From an uncultured Clostridia bacterium (GTDB taxonomy: Bacteria; Bacillota; Clostridia; Oscillospirales; Acutalibacteraceae): DNA of 6,263 bases. Position 1 is the first letter of the stretch; the number at the start of each line of letters is the position of its first letter. The notes beneath the pieces are model-generated. The model worked only from the letters and a program-made list of their open reading frames with translations, was not told where the DNA came from and did not search any database. Made by a program: the position numbers and the translations under genes. The DNA is taken from the NCBI GenBank assembly GCA_946610835.1, contig CAMOCU010000067.1, positions 1 through 6,263 of the forward strand, in the 5' to 3' direction. Shown here in pieces: positions 1-5,507 of this stretch.

Positions 1-371
1 CGTATACAGATAACCACGGCATTTCCGCCGATATTACCGAAGGCTTCACCTGCACACCGACAACGCTGAACACGGCGGGCACACAAACGGTCACTGTTTC
101 TTACGAGGGCTTGACAGCGACCTTTTCCGTAACGGTCAAGGCGCTGCTCGATAAATCGCTTGCTGTCAAAACGGTTCCGGCCAAGACGGAATATTGGGCA
201 GGTGAAACGCTCGATACAACGGGACTTGTCCTGACGTATACAGATAACCACGGCATTTCCGCCGATATTACCGAAGGCTTCACCTGCACGCCGACAACGC
301 TGAACACAGAAGGCATACAAACGATTACGGTTTCCTATGCGGGGCTGACGGCAACCTTTACCGTTACCGTG
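1..371 (+). repeat. Tandem 234-bp (78-codon) repeat encoding Big_3 Ig-like domains
   Basis: Bases 1-74 match 235-308 with a single difference (A at 56, G at 290). Similarity then drops to scattered matches through about 137 versus 371. The period is exactly 234 bp, or 78 codons, so the frame is kept. The shared peptide includes YTDNHGISADITEG. Only about 1.6 copies lie in the window, and the left edge cuts the array, so the copy number is unknown. Confidence 0.9.
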
Positions 372-1307
372 GAGCCGATCGTGCAAGCGGCGGCTTTCGC
401 ACTCGGCAGCGACACGGCTGCGCCGGGAGAAACGGTAGAGATTCCGCTGCGGATCGAAGGCAATCCAGGAATTGCGGGACTGCGTTTGTTTGTGGCGTAC
501 GATGCGAATGTACTCTCCCTGCGCGAAGTGCGCAATGCGAATCTCTTCAGCTCCGGAACATTCGTATTCGGCAACGACCTCGCAGCTGTACCCTACGGCA
601 TCCTGTGGGAGGACAGCCTCTCCACAGTGAATCATACGGAAAACGGTGATTTGCTGGTTTTGACATTCCTTGTTCTGGATAATGCGGCAGCGGGCGACAC
701 TGCTGTTACAGTAACCTACGACGCAGGTTCCACATTTGATGTGGATCTGAATTCCGTTTCCTTCGAGACTCACAATGGCGTTGTGACTGTGGAACAGGCC
801 GCACAGGAAGGCGGATGGAGTTTTGCCGAGGGCACAAATCTGCGCATTACGCACACCTACAACGACATGGCCTATGTAATCGGCGTAGATCTGGACGATC
901 CGGTTGTTTTGGATTATGTGGAAACAACCGGCGGCTGGACAGCAGACGTCGAATTGAACGACGCCGGAACAGAATCGACCGGCGCGATCCTGCACATTTA
1001 CGATGCAGACAGCGAACTGGTGGAATCCTACCCGATCGTTGTCTTTGGCGACATCAACGGCGACACCATGATTTCAATCGAAGACAGCATGCTGGCGCTG
1101 GATATTTCCGAGCGTGCGGTGGATTTTGACTGGGCATTCTTTGACGAAATCGACGAAACGCCGCAGATTTTCGCAACGGACGTCAATCACGATTACAATG
1201 TTACCGTTGAAGACGCGATGTTCGTGATGGATTGCAGCGAATTGAACAAAGCGCCCAACCAGATCTGGGCGGAAGACAACGATCCGCTTTATATGGACGA
1301 ACTTTGA
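1..1307 (+). CDS. Modular surface protein with Big_3 Ig-like repeats, cohesin-like and dockerin-like domains (C-terminal part; 5' end outside window)
   Basis: The frame is open from the left edge (first whole codon at 3), so this is the last 434 residues of a longer protein. Domains in window residue numbers: the end of one Big_3-type Ig-like repeat (about 1-46), a complete second repeat (about 51-124), a cohesin-like module (about 130-264), a beta-rich spacer (265-348) and a dockerin-like module (about 350-420). The cohesin call rests on the pattern PGETVEIPL, then GIAGLRLFVAYDANVL, a Y-x-I-L-W-E-D strand, GDLLVLTFLVLD and a closing HNGVVTVE. The dockerin has two 12-residue loops, DINGDTMISIED and DVNHDYNVTVED, at 1050-1085 and 1179-1214. 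Proteins carrying both modules can act as scaffoldins or adaptors in cellulosome-like surface complexes; that role is inferred. The protein is presumably exported, but its signal peptide lies outside the window. The gene ends in tandem TGA-TAG stops before a hairpin terminator. Domain calls are fairly secure; the ligand and binding partners are unknown. Confidence 0.9.
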   Translation, partial: YTDNHGISADITEGFTCTPTTLNTAGTQTVTVSYEGLTATFSVTVKALLDKSLAVKTVPAKTEYWAGETLDTTGLVLTYTDNHGISADITEGFTCTPTTLNTEGIQTITVSYAGLTATFTVTVEPIVQAAAFALGSDTAAPGETVEIPLRIEGNPGIAGLRLFVAYDANVLSLREVRNANLFSSGTFVFGNDLAAVPYGILWEDSLSTVNHTENGDLLVLTFLVLDNAAAGDTAVTVTYDAGSTFDVDLNSVSFETHNGVVTVEQAAQEGGWSFAEGTNLRITHTYNDMAYVIGVDLDDPVVLDYVETTGGWTADVELNDAGTESTGAILHIYDADSELVESYPIVVFGDINGDTMISIEDSMLALDISERAVDFDWAFFDEIDETPQIFATDVNHDYNVTVEDAMFVMDCSELNKAPNQIWAEDNDPLYMDEL

Positions 1308-1323
1308 TAGAAATGATCGCAAC

Positions 1324-1361
1324 AAGGCCGCAGACAACACCGTCTGCGGCCTTTGCATTTT
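1324..1361 (+). terminator. Hairpin terminator between convergent genes, probably bidirectional
   Basis: A perfect 12-bp stem pairs AAGGCCGCAGAC (1324-1335) with GTCTGCGGCCTT (1342-1353) around a 6-base loop. On the + strand it is followed by a T-rich but interrupted tail (TTTGCATTTT). It lies 16 bp after the TGA of the cohesin/dockerin gene. On the - strand it starts 14 bp beyond the Maf stop, with a weaker tail. Its position between two converging genes suggests it ends both transcripts. Confidence 0.8.
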
Positions 1362-1367
1362 CACTGT

Positions 1368-1925
1368 TCACTTGTTGCGGATCTCTTCGATTTTGCGGCA
1401 CACGGCGGCAACAGGCAGCCCGACCACGTTGAAATAATCGCCCTGAATCCCGCGCACCAGCGTGCAGCCGCGCCCCTGAATACCATATGCGCCGGCCTTA
1501 TCCATCGGTTCGCCCGTGTCGATGTATGCACGAATCTGCGCGTCTGTCAGCGGATAAAAGGTCACCTGTGTGCACACATGGAAGCATTCCTCTGTCCCGC
1601 CGCGCCGCAAACATACACCGGTGTACACACTGTGCGTCCGGCCGGAAAGCATCCGCAGCATCCGGAACGCGTCCTGTTTGTCGGCAGGCTTGCCGAGAAT
1701 TTCGTCCGCGAAAACAACGACCGTGTCCGCACCGATTACAAGATCATCCGCGTCCGCATCAATCGCGGCCGCTTTTTGCGCGGCAAGCCGCATGACCGCC
1801 TGTGCGGGCGAATCCCCCGGCTCAATGTGTTCCTGCGCGTCAGACACCTGTACCCGGAAATCTATGCCCGCGCGCTCCAGCAGCTCACGCCGCCGCGGAG
1901 AAGCGGAGGCGAGGACGATGTTCAT
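1368..1925 (-). CDS. maf: Maf-family nucleoside triphosphate pyrophosphatase (dTTP/UTP type)
   Basis: This 185-residue protein has the normal length and motifs of the Maf family, cytoplasmic enzymes that cleave non-canonical or surplus nucleoside triphosphates to the monophosphate and pyrophosphate. Visible signatures are SASPRR (residues 7-12, phosphate-binding), GADTVV (65-70, with the expected catalytic Asp67), GKP (78-80), LSGRTHSVYTGV (93-104) and DKAGAYGIQG (142-151). The GAYGIQG form is that of the YhdE-like subgroup active on dTTP and UTP, rather than the YceF-like subgroup; the substrate is inferred from this. The ATG overlaps the stop of the upstream Nudix gene as ATGA (1922-1925). 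A strong Shine-Dalgarno (1931-1939) lies inside the end of that gene, so the pair is almost certainly translationally coupled. Older annotations call such genes septum formation inhibitors. Confidence 0.96.
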   Translation of the reverse strand: MNIVLASASPRRRELLERAGIDFRVQVSDAQEHIEPGDSPAQAVMRLAAQKAAAIDADADDLVIGADTVVVFADEILGKPADKQDAFRMLRMLSGRTHSVYTGVCLRRGGTEECFHVCTQVTFYPLTDAQIRAYIDTGEPMDKAGAYGIQGRGCTLVRGIQGDYFNVVGLPVAAVCRKIEEIRNK

Positions 1926-2479
1926 TTCGTCTCCTCCTCGTACCAGATGCGCATGGCCATTTTCAGCACGGCGGCCTGCGTTTTGCCGTCCGGGATTTCG
2001 TTGTTCAGCACCATTTCCACAGCAGTGGAAAGCGGAATGCGCTCCACCTGCAAAAACTCGTCCTCATCCAATGCCTGTTCGCGGAATGTCAGCCCCGTCG
2101 CACCGTAAAGATGAATCACTTCGCCGCAATATCCGGGAGATGGATAAAAACGCCCGAGGTCGATATACTTTTCCGCCACAGCTCCGGTTTCCTCGCGCAG
2201 TTCACGAATGCCGGCGCGGAAGGGATCCTCCCCTTTTTCCAGCTTGCCGGCCGGAAGTTCCAGCACGACCTCGCCGTAAGGATAGCGGAACTGGCGTACA
2301 AACAGCAGCTCGTTGTCCGCCGTAAGCGCAGCGACCGTTACGCCACCGTTATGTTCCACAACCTCGCGTGTGCATTCCTGCCCATTGGGCAGCTGCGCCG
2401 TGTCTACGCGAAGATTCAGGATCCGTCCCTGATACTTATATTCCTGCGTCAAAGTTTTTTCAAAAAGTGCATCTTCCAT
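1922..2479 (-). CDS. nudF: Nudix hydrolase, ADP-ribose pyrophosphatase type
   Basis: This 185-residue protein contains a full Nudix box at residues 78-100: Gly78, Glu84, then RELREETGA at 92-100, fitting G-x5-E-x7-REUxEExGU. Downstream, YPSPGYCGE (112-120) supplies the proline about 15 residues after the box that marks ADP-ribose pyrophosphatases. EHNGGVTVAAL (42-52) and FVRQFRYP (60-67) are also typical of that subfamily. These Mg-dependent cytoplasmic enzymes hydrolyse ADP-ribose to AMP and ribose 5-phosphate. The start is supported by GGGAG (2486-2490) six bases upstream. It is the first gene of a two-gene operon with maf; pairing two nucleotide-cleansing pyrophosphatases makes functional sense. 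I see no convincing promoter in the short space between the preceding terminator hairpin and the start. The family call is firm; the symbol is a subfamily-level assignment. Confidence 0.94.
   Translation of the reverse strand: MEDALFEKTLTQEYKYQGRILNLRVDTAQLPNGQECTREVVEHNGGVTVAALTADNELLFVRQFRYPYGEVVLELPAGKLEKGEDPFRAGIRELREETGAVAEKYIDLGRFYPSPGYCGEVIHLYGATGLTFREQALDEDEFLQVERIPLSTAVEMVLNNEIPDGKTQAAVLKMAMRIWYEEETK
1931..1939 (-). promoter_or_regulatory. Ribosome binding site of maf, embedded in the Nudix gene
   Basis: The minus strand reads GAGGAGGAG five bases before the maf ATG. The same bases encode the three glutamates near the Nudix C-terminus (EEETK). This supports the ATG at 1925 and the 4-bp ATGA overlap as the true gene junction. 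Confidence 0.85.
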
Positions 2480-2485
2480 AGATAA

Positions 2486-2492
2486 CTCCCTT
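2486..2492 (-). promoter_or_regulatory. Ribosome binding site of the Nudix gene, able to pair with the terminator tail
   Basis: The minus strand reads AAGGGAG, six bases before the ATG. Its AAGGG part (2488-2492) is complementary to CCCTT (2497-2501), the last stem bases and first T's of the upstream terminator, leaving a 4-base T loop. The pairing is only 5 bp and may not matter, but it is mutually exclusive with full formation of the terminator stem. Confidence 0.6.
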
Positions 2493-2531
2493 AAAAAAGG
2501 GCTCTCACCAAAATGATGAGAGCCGATTTTT
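2493..2531 (-). terminator. Bidirectional intrinsic terminator after the 35-residue peptide gene
   Basis: An 8-bp stem pairs GGCTCTCA (2500-2507) with TGAGAGCC (2517-2524) around a 9-base loop. On the minus strand it is followed by C and six T's (2493-2498), the classic intrinsic terminator layout, starting 11 bp after the TAA of the small gene. On the plus strand it is followed by GATTTTTG, so it could work both ways. It lies about 20 bp ahead of the Nudix start codon, in the leader of that operon. Confidence 0.85.
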
Positions 2532-2535
2532 GTGA

Positions 2536-2643
2536 TTAGATCTTACCGCCAAGGAAATCCCGGATGATCTCGATGATCTTTGCCGCTTTTCCCTCGTGCA
2601 GGAAGGAGAGCAGCCGCTGTACAAATGCAAGAATCGCATCCAT
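2536..2643 (-). CDS. Small amphipathic peptide, 35 residues, function unknown
   Basis: The frame runs ATG (2643-2641) to TAA (2538-2536). The product starts MDAILAFVQRLLSF and ends IIRDFLGGKI. Coding is supported by the surroundings: GAGGAGG lies seven bases before the ATG, a probable promoter lies 51 bases upstream, and a strong terminator starts 11 bases after the stop. Hydrophobic residues (I4, L5, F7, V8, L11, L12, F14, L15; then I23, I24, I26, I27, F30, L31) recur every three to four positions between charged ones (R10, E17, K19, K22, E25, R28, D29). This predicts one or two amphipathic helices broken near HEG (16-18), with net charge about +1. There is no clear signal peptide and no cysteine. 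Membrane-active peptides of phenol-soluble-modulin or type I toxin kind have such a look, as do small membrane-binding regulators, but I recognise no family and assign no function. Confidence 0.72.
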   Translation of the reverse strand: MDAILAFVQRLLSFLHEGKAAKIIEIIRDFLGGKI

Positions 2644-2650
2644 ATGGCAT

Positions 2651-2657
2651 CCTCCTC
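2651..2657 (-). promoter_or_regulatory. Ribosome binding site of the small peptide gene
   Basis: The minus strand reads GAGGAGG, seven bases before the ATG at 2643. It is among the best Shine-Dalgarno matches in the window and a main reason for treating the 35-codon frame as a real gene. Confidence 0.8.
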
Positions 2658-2670
2658 TATATTGATTTGC

Positions 2671-2685
2671 AGGAAGGGTCTTCCT
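2671..2685 (-). promoter_or_regulatory. Short perfect hairpin in the 5' leader of the small peptide gene
   Basis: AGGAAG (2671-2676) and CTTCCT (2680-2685) form a perfect 6-bp inverted repeat with a 3-base spacer, extendable by a G-T wobble and one G-C pair. It falls at about the expected transcript start of the small gene, 13 bases before its Shine-Dalgarno. It may stabilise the mRNA 5' end or be a protein site; the role is unknown. Confidence 0.45.
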
Positions 2686-2693
2686 ACAACTCT

Positions 2694-2722
2694 ATATTAC
2701 CACACGTTGAACAAAAATGCAA
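2694..2722 (-). promoter_or_regulatory. Probable promoter of the small peptide gene (extended -10)
   Basis: On the minus strand a TTGCAT -35-like hexamer (2717-2722) is 17 bases from TAATAT (2694-2699). TGG immediately before the latter gives an extended -10 motif. The hexamers are only partial matches to TTGACA and TATAAT, but the spacing is ideal and an A/T-rich tract lies just upstream (about 2723-2760), like an UP element. Confidence 0.5.
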
Positions 2723-2754
2723 TAGTTTTTTTAAAGTTTTTTGAACTTTTTACC

Positions 2755-2797
2755 AAAAATCAAAACGGTAGAACAAAGCTTTGCAAAAAGCCGTTTT
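2755..2797 (-). terminator. Possible weak terminator overlapping the end of the 335-residue gene
   Basis: On the minus strand AAAACGG (2797-2791) can pair with CCGTTTT (2768-2762). The inner 10-base palindrome CAAAGCTTTG (2774-2783) is nested in the loop, and GATTTTT follows. The stem includes the last codons of the gene and has only three G-C pairs, so termination would be inefficient. No better hairpin is seen before the next promoter. Confidence 0.35.
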
Positions 2798-3767
2798 CCG
2801 CTATTGCCGCGTCCTTGTCTGTACCGTCGATCGAAAAGACCGTCTGCGCACTGGCTACCGGCGAGACTTTATATGCCGCGAGCGCATCATTCTGCACCGT
2901 GATCTGCGGCGCTTTCAGTCCGATCTTTTCAAACTCAAGCTGGAACGCCATGGGCAGATCGTTGTACTTTGCGGTTTCCGCCGCGGGGAAACGGTACAGC
3001 AGCGTCACGTTATCGGTACACATCAGCGACAGCTCAAATCCGCGCTGGCGCAGGCGAAAGCTCTTTTTTGCCGCAAGCTTTTCTTTGCTGTATTGCAGCA
3101 CGACGGTGTAAGCATTGTAATCCCCTGCGCGGCTTTGCGCTGCGGGAGCTTTCGTGGATTCGGCATCCGGGGCGGCGGAAGCTTCCGGCGCATCTTCGTC
3201 AAGCGCTTGCGGCATATTCTGCTGCTCCACAGTCAGGCAAAAGTAGCGGTATGCACCGTCCGGGAAAATGGTCATGCGCGCAGAAATATGCGCAAAGTCT
3301 GCCAGTGCGAGCGAAAAATCCGTTTTTTCCATGGGGTCGAGCACAAGCTTGATCGAATCAGCGCGCTGCACCTCGGCGTTTTTGAATTCATAAACATCCA
3401 AATAAACGCCGTCTGCTTCGTTCCGGACGACAGTCAGCTCCTGCGCATCATCCGCGTCTACATCATAAATATAGACACCGAGAATCGCTTTTTGCAGCGC
3501 GTCGGACGCATACCGCACACCGTTCTCTGTGGAAAGGATCGCATAATCCTCGCGCAGGCGCAGGTTGATATAATCGGAAAAAGCCTCCACAGCATCCGTA
3601 TAAGGTGCGCGGGATGTTTCTTCCGTGCGCGATTCAGCGCTCACGTTCTCCCCTACCGTCCATGGTTTTTCGTCCGACCCGGACTGCTTGTCCGCACGGG
3701 TAAAGAAAACGGCGCACAAAACGCCGACCACGGCAATGAATACAGCCAGAATAAAAATCTTCTTCAT
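2760..3767 (-). CDS. Membrane-anchored extracytoplasmic protein of unknown function
   Basis: This 335-residue protein starts MKKIFILAVFIAVVGVLCAVFF, a basic N-terminus plus one hydrophobic segment (about 4-22) followed by TRADK. Cys18 lacks a proper lipobox, so a signal anchor or uncleaved signal peptide is more likely than a lipoprotein. The rest is soluble: an alpha/beta-looking part (about 56-183) with YIYDVDADDAQELTVV (99-114), which resembles the Asp-rich D-x-D-x-D-x-x-EL loops frequent in Firmicutes surface proteins; an Ala/Pro/Glu/Ser linker (about 184-215); and a beta-rich C-terminal part (216-335). I recognise no enzyme family. The start is supported by GGAG (3774-3777) six bases upstream. 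It follows the phosphoesterase gene by only 27 bp on the same strand, with no promoter seen between, so the two are probably co-transcribed. It could be an accessory or sensor for phosphoesterase activity at the cell surface, but that is only guilt by association. Confidence 0.85.
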   Translation of the reverse strand: MKKIFILAVFIAVVGVLCAVFFTRADKQSGSDEKPWTVGENVSAESRTEETSRAPYTDAVEAFSDYINLRLREDYAILSTENGVRYASDALQKAILGVYIYDVDADDAQELTVVRNEADGVYLDVYEFKNAEVQRADSIKLVLDPMEKTDFSLALADFAHISARMTIFPDGAYRYFCLTVEQQNMPQALDEDAPEASAAPDAESTKAPAAQSRAGDYNAYTVVLQYSKEKLAAKKSFRLRQRGFELSLMCTDNVTLLYRFPAAETAKYNDLPMAFQLEFEKIGLKAPQITVQNDALAAYKVSPVASAQTVFSIDGTDKDAAIAENGFLQSFVLPF

Positions 3768-3794
3768 CCTATTCTCCGCTCCTTCGTGTTTGAT

Positions 3795-5414
3795 TTACGG
3801 CTGGATCGTGACCGGTCTGTCCTCGCTTTCATGTTCAAAAGACAAGAAATTGTTGCGCGCGGCATATCCCCAGCGCATCTCGAAGGCATGGCAGCCGTCA
3901 GCCGGGATATACAGTTGTCCACACTCTCCGCGAAATACAGCCGCAGGCAAGCGAAGCGCACCGCGCTCCGTTTCGGCCACATCGCTGCCTTCGGTGAATT
4001 CGGCCGTGTGGCCGTACAGCTCAAGCCGCACCTTGCCCGGCAGTTTTTCCACGCTTCCGCCGGCATAGGCAATCAGCGTCGCCATGGGAACGAACCAAAC
4101 GCCGTCCTTTTGGCAACTGGGGGTGGGCGAGGCCATAATGCCGAGATCCATCCCCCTGTATTTCATGCGCGTCTGGTTGTATACCGGCGCGAGCGCATAA
4201 GGCAGGATCTCGTCCCTGCCCTTGTCAATGACGCATTTGTCTGCAATGCGTCCGTCGTTCAGCAAGGCCGTCAATGTCATTTTGTCCCCGTCGACCTCCA
4301 CAATGCAGACCATGGCGTTTCTTTCTTCCTGCGCGTAATAGGCTGCGTGCCAGACTTTTGGAACAGAGCGGGTGCCGGGCGGATTCTGATTGGAATTGCC
4401 GAGCATGTAATGAATGGTTCCCTTGGACGGTCGCTCATACAGCGATTCATCGCGCAGCGGGAAGGAACGGGCAAAGTTATGCTCATGTCCCGAAAACACG
4501 AGATCGAGCATTTCAAATCCCTCGCGCATGACCGGATACGCATCGTAATTTTGCAGGTTGCTGCCGGAATAGCAGATCGGGAAATGATATGTTCCGATTT
4601 TCCATGTCTGTTTGGTTTTGGACAGATCGTCAATCATCCATGCGTTGACGTCTTCCGGGCCGTTGACGCCGAGAACGGAAAAATGCACATTGCCGTAATC
4701 AAACGTATAATTTTCCGTTTTCCATCCTTCGGGGCCGTTGTCCGGGTAGGAACCCTTGAACTGTTTGGCAAAAAACTCCGCCGGTTCGGAATAGTACCGG
4801 CCGATTCCCTTGGCATAGTCCCGGAATCCGCGGTTGTCGTGGTTGCCGAGCGTCATCATGAAAGGGACATATTCCGCCACACCTGTCAGGCCGCTGAATG
4901 CGCCGTTCCACTGTACCTCGTGCTGGCCGCAGTCGGTGTTGTCGCCGCCGGTGAGGATAAACCGCGTGTCCGGATGCTCACGCAGAATCTGCTTGAGAAA
5001 ACCATTAAACCAGGAATAATCCGGGCAGTCGTGCGGATCGCCCTTTTGCTGGTCGGAAACGCAGATAAACTTGAACCGGGTCAGATTTTCCGGCGCGGTG
5101 GTGAAGTGGAACAGTTTGCTGCGGTGCGTGTCGTCACCGCAGGTGTATTCATATTTTGTTCCGGGCTGCAGCCCCTCCAGATGCGCCCAGTGCATGGTAC
5201 TGATATCGATGTCGCTTTTGAACACATCGTGCTGCGCGTCTGTGCGGCTGAACGCGTCGCTCCCCTCGGCGCGGTACAATACATATCCCGCCTCCACTTC
5301 ACGGCAGGTGCGCCATGTAACCGTCATGCTCCGCGCCGCATCGCCGCGGATGCTGAGCATAATGTGATCCGGCTGCGGCATGGAACCGCGAACAGGTTTT
5401 ACAAATTGCTCCAT
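3795..5414 (-). CDS. Purple-acid-phosphatase-like metallophosphoesterase with FN3-like and Cu-amine-oxidase-N-like domains
   Basis: I choose ATG 5414 (539 residues). A 17-codon GTG extension to 5465 would contain the promoter -10 box, whereas this ATG has GAGGG (5424-5428) nine bases upstream. Residues about 13-107 resemble the FN3-like N-domain of purple acid phosphatases (TVTWRT, then LEGLQPGTKYEY). The metallophosphoesterase core (about 113-316) shows SDQQ (Asp121), GGDNTD (Asp158), GNHD (190-193), YHFPICYSG (His277) and SGHEH (308-312), the expected ligands of a two-metal centre. The GDxxY tyrosine that gives purple enzymes their colour is replaced by Asp161, so this is a PAP-like esterase rather than a typical purple acid phosphatase. 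The C-terminal part (about 415-520) resembles the copper amine oxidase N-terminal-like domain: DGVWFVPMATLIAYAGG, then LRLPAAVFRG and GQLYIPA. No signal peptide is visible and a TGA closes the frame just upstream, so location is puzzling. The substrate is unknown; phosphomonoesters or nucleotides are plausible. Confidence 0.9.
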   Translation of the reverse strand: MEQFVKPVRGSMPQPDHIMLSIRGDAARSMTVTWRTCREVEAGYVLYRAEGSDAFSRTDAQHDVFKSDIDISTMHWAHLEGLQPGTKYEYTCGDDTHRSKLFHFTTAPENLTRFKFICVSDQQKGDPHDCPDYSWFNGFLKQILREHPDTRFILTGGDNTDCGQHEVQWNGAFSGLTGVAEYVPFMMTLGNHDNRGFRDYAKGIGRYYSEPAEFFAKQFKGSYPDNGPEGWKTENYTFDYGNVHFSVLGVNGPEDVNAWMIDDLSKTKQTWKIGTYHFPICYSGSNLQNYDAYPVMREGFEMLDLVFSGHEHNFARSFPLRDESLYERPSKGTIHYMLGNSNQNPPGTRSVPKVWHAAYYAQEERNAMVCIVEVDGDKMTLTALLNDGRIADKCVIDKGRDEILPYALAPVYNQTRMKYRGMDLGIMASPTPSCQKDGVWFVPMATLIAYAGGSVEKLPGKVRLELYGHTAEFTEGSDVAETERGALRLPAAVFRGECGQLYIPADGCHAFEMRWGYAARNNFLSFEHESEDRPVTIQP

Positions 5415-5448
5415 AGTTTCAATCCCTCGAATCCTGAATATTTGTTTT

Positions 5449-5478
5449 ATTATACAGGAAAACACCCCTGCTTGTCAA
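5449..5478 (-). promoter_or_regulatory. Consensus promoter of the metallophosphoesterase operon
   Basis: On the minus strand a perfect TTGACA (5473-5478) is 18 bases from a perfect TATAAT (5449-5454). Transcription would start near 5442, giving a leader of about 28 bases that carries the GAGGG site for ATG 5414. This promoter also rules out the upstream GTG as the usual start. Confidence 0.88.
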
Positions 5479-5507
5479 ATCCGGAACGTCAGAGGTTCTG
5501 TTTGACA
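5473..5507. promoter_or_regulatory. Inverted repeat joining the two divergent -35 boxes
   Basis: TGTCAAA (5473-5479) and TTTGACA (5501-5507) are a perfect 7-bp inverted repeat, 21 bases apart, centred at 5490. Each arm contains one of the two -35 boxes. The symmetry may simply reflect two consensus promoters, but a dimeric regulator bound here would control both genes at once. Confidence 0.45.

Noticed and set aside
1..371. The repeats as a CRISPR array or mobile element ends
   Set aside because: The 234-bp period keeps the reading frame and encodes an Ig-like domain; there are no short direct repeats with unique spacers and no transposase.
1353..2485. Long plus-strand open frames (including 1353-2108, 1570-2325 and 1802-2485) opposite maf and the Nudix gene
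   Set aside because: They are Arg/Pro/Ser-rich antisense frames without ribosome sites, lying over two genes with complete, conserved motifs.
2500..2760. A riboswitch or tRNA-type RNA in the small-gene region
   Set aside because: Only simple hairpins are present; I see no T-box, aptamer core, cloverleaf or CCA end.
2760..3767. Lipoprotein reading of the 335-residue protein through Cys18
   Set aside because: The residues before the cysteine (VGVL) do not fit a lipobox, which needs a small residue at -1, and the hydrophobic segment continues past the cysteine.
4274..4911. Several 60-118-codon frames on both strands inside the PAP-like gene
   Set aside because: They are out-of-frame shadows of a gene whose motifs run continuously through the region.
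5415..5465. GTG 5465 as start of the PAP-like gene, adding 17 residues
   Set aside because: The perfect TATAAT lies inside this extension and no ribosome site precedes the GTG; ATG 5414 has both a leader and a Shine-Dalgarno.
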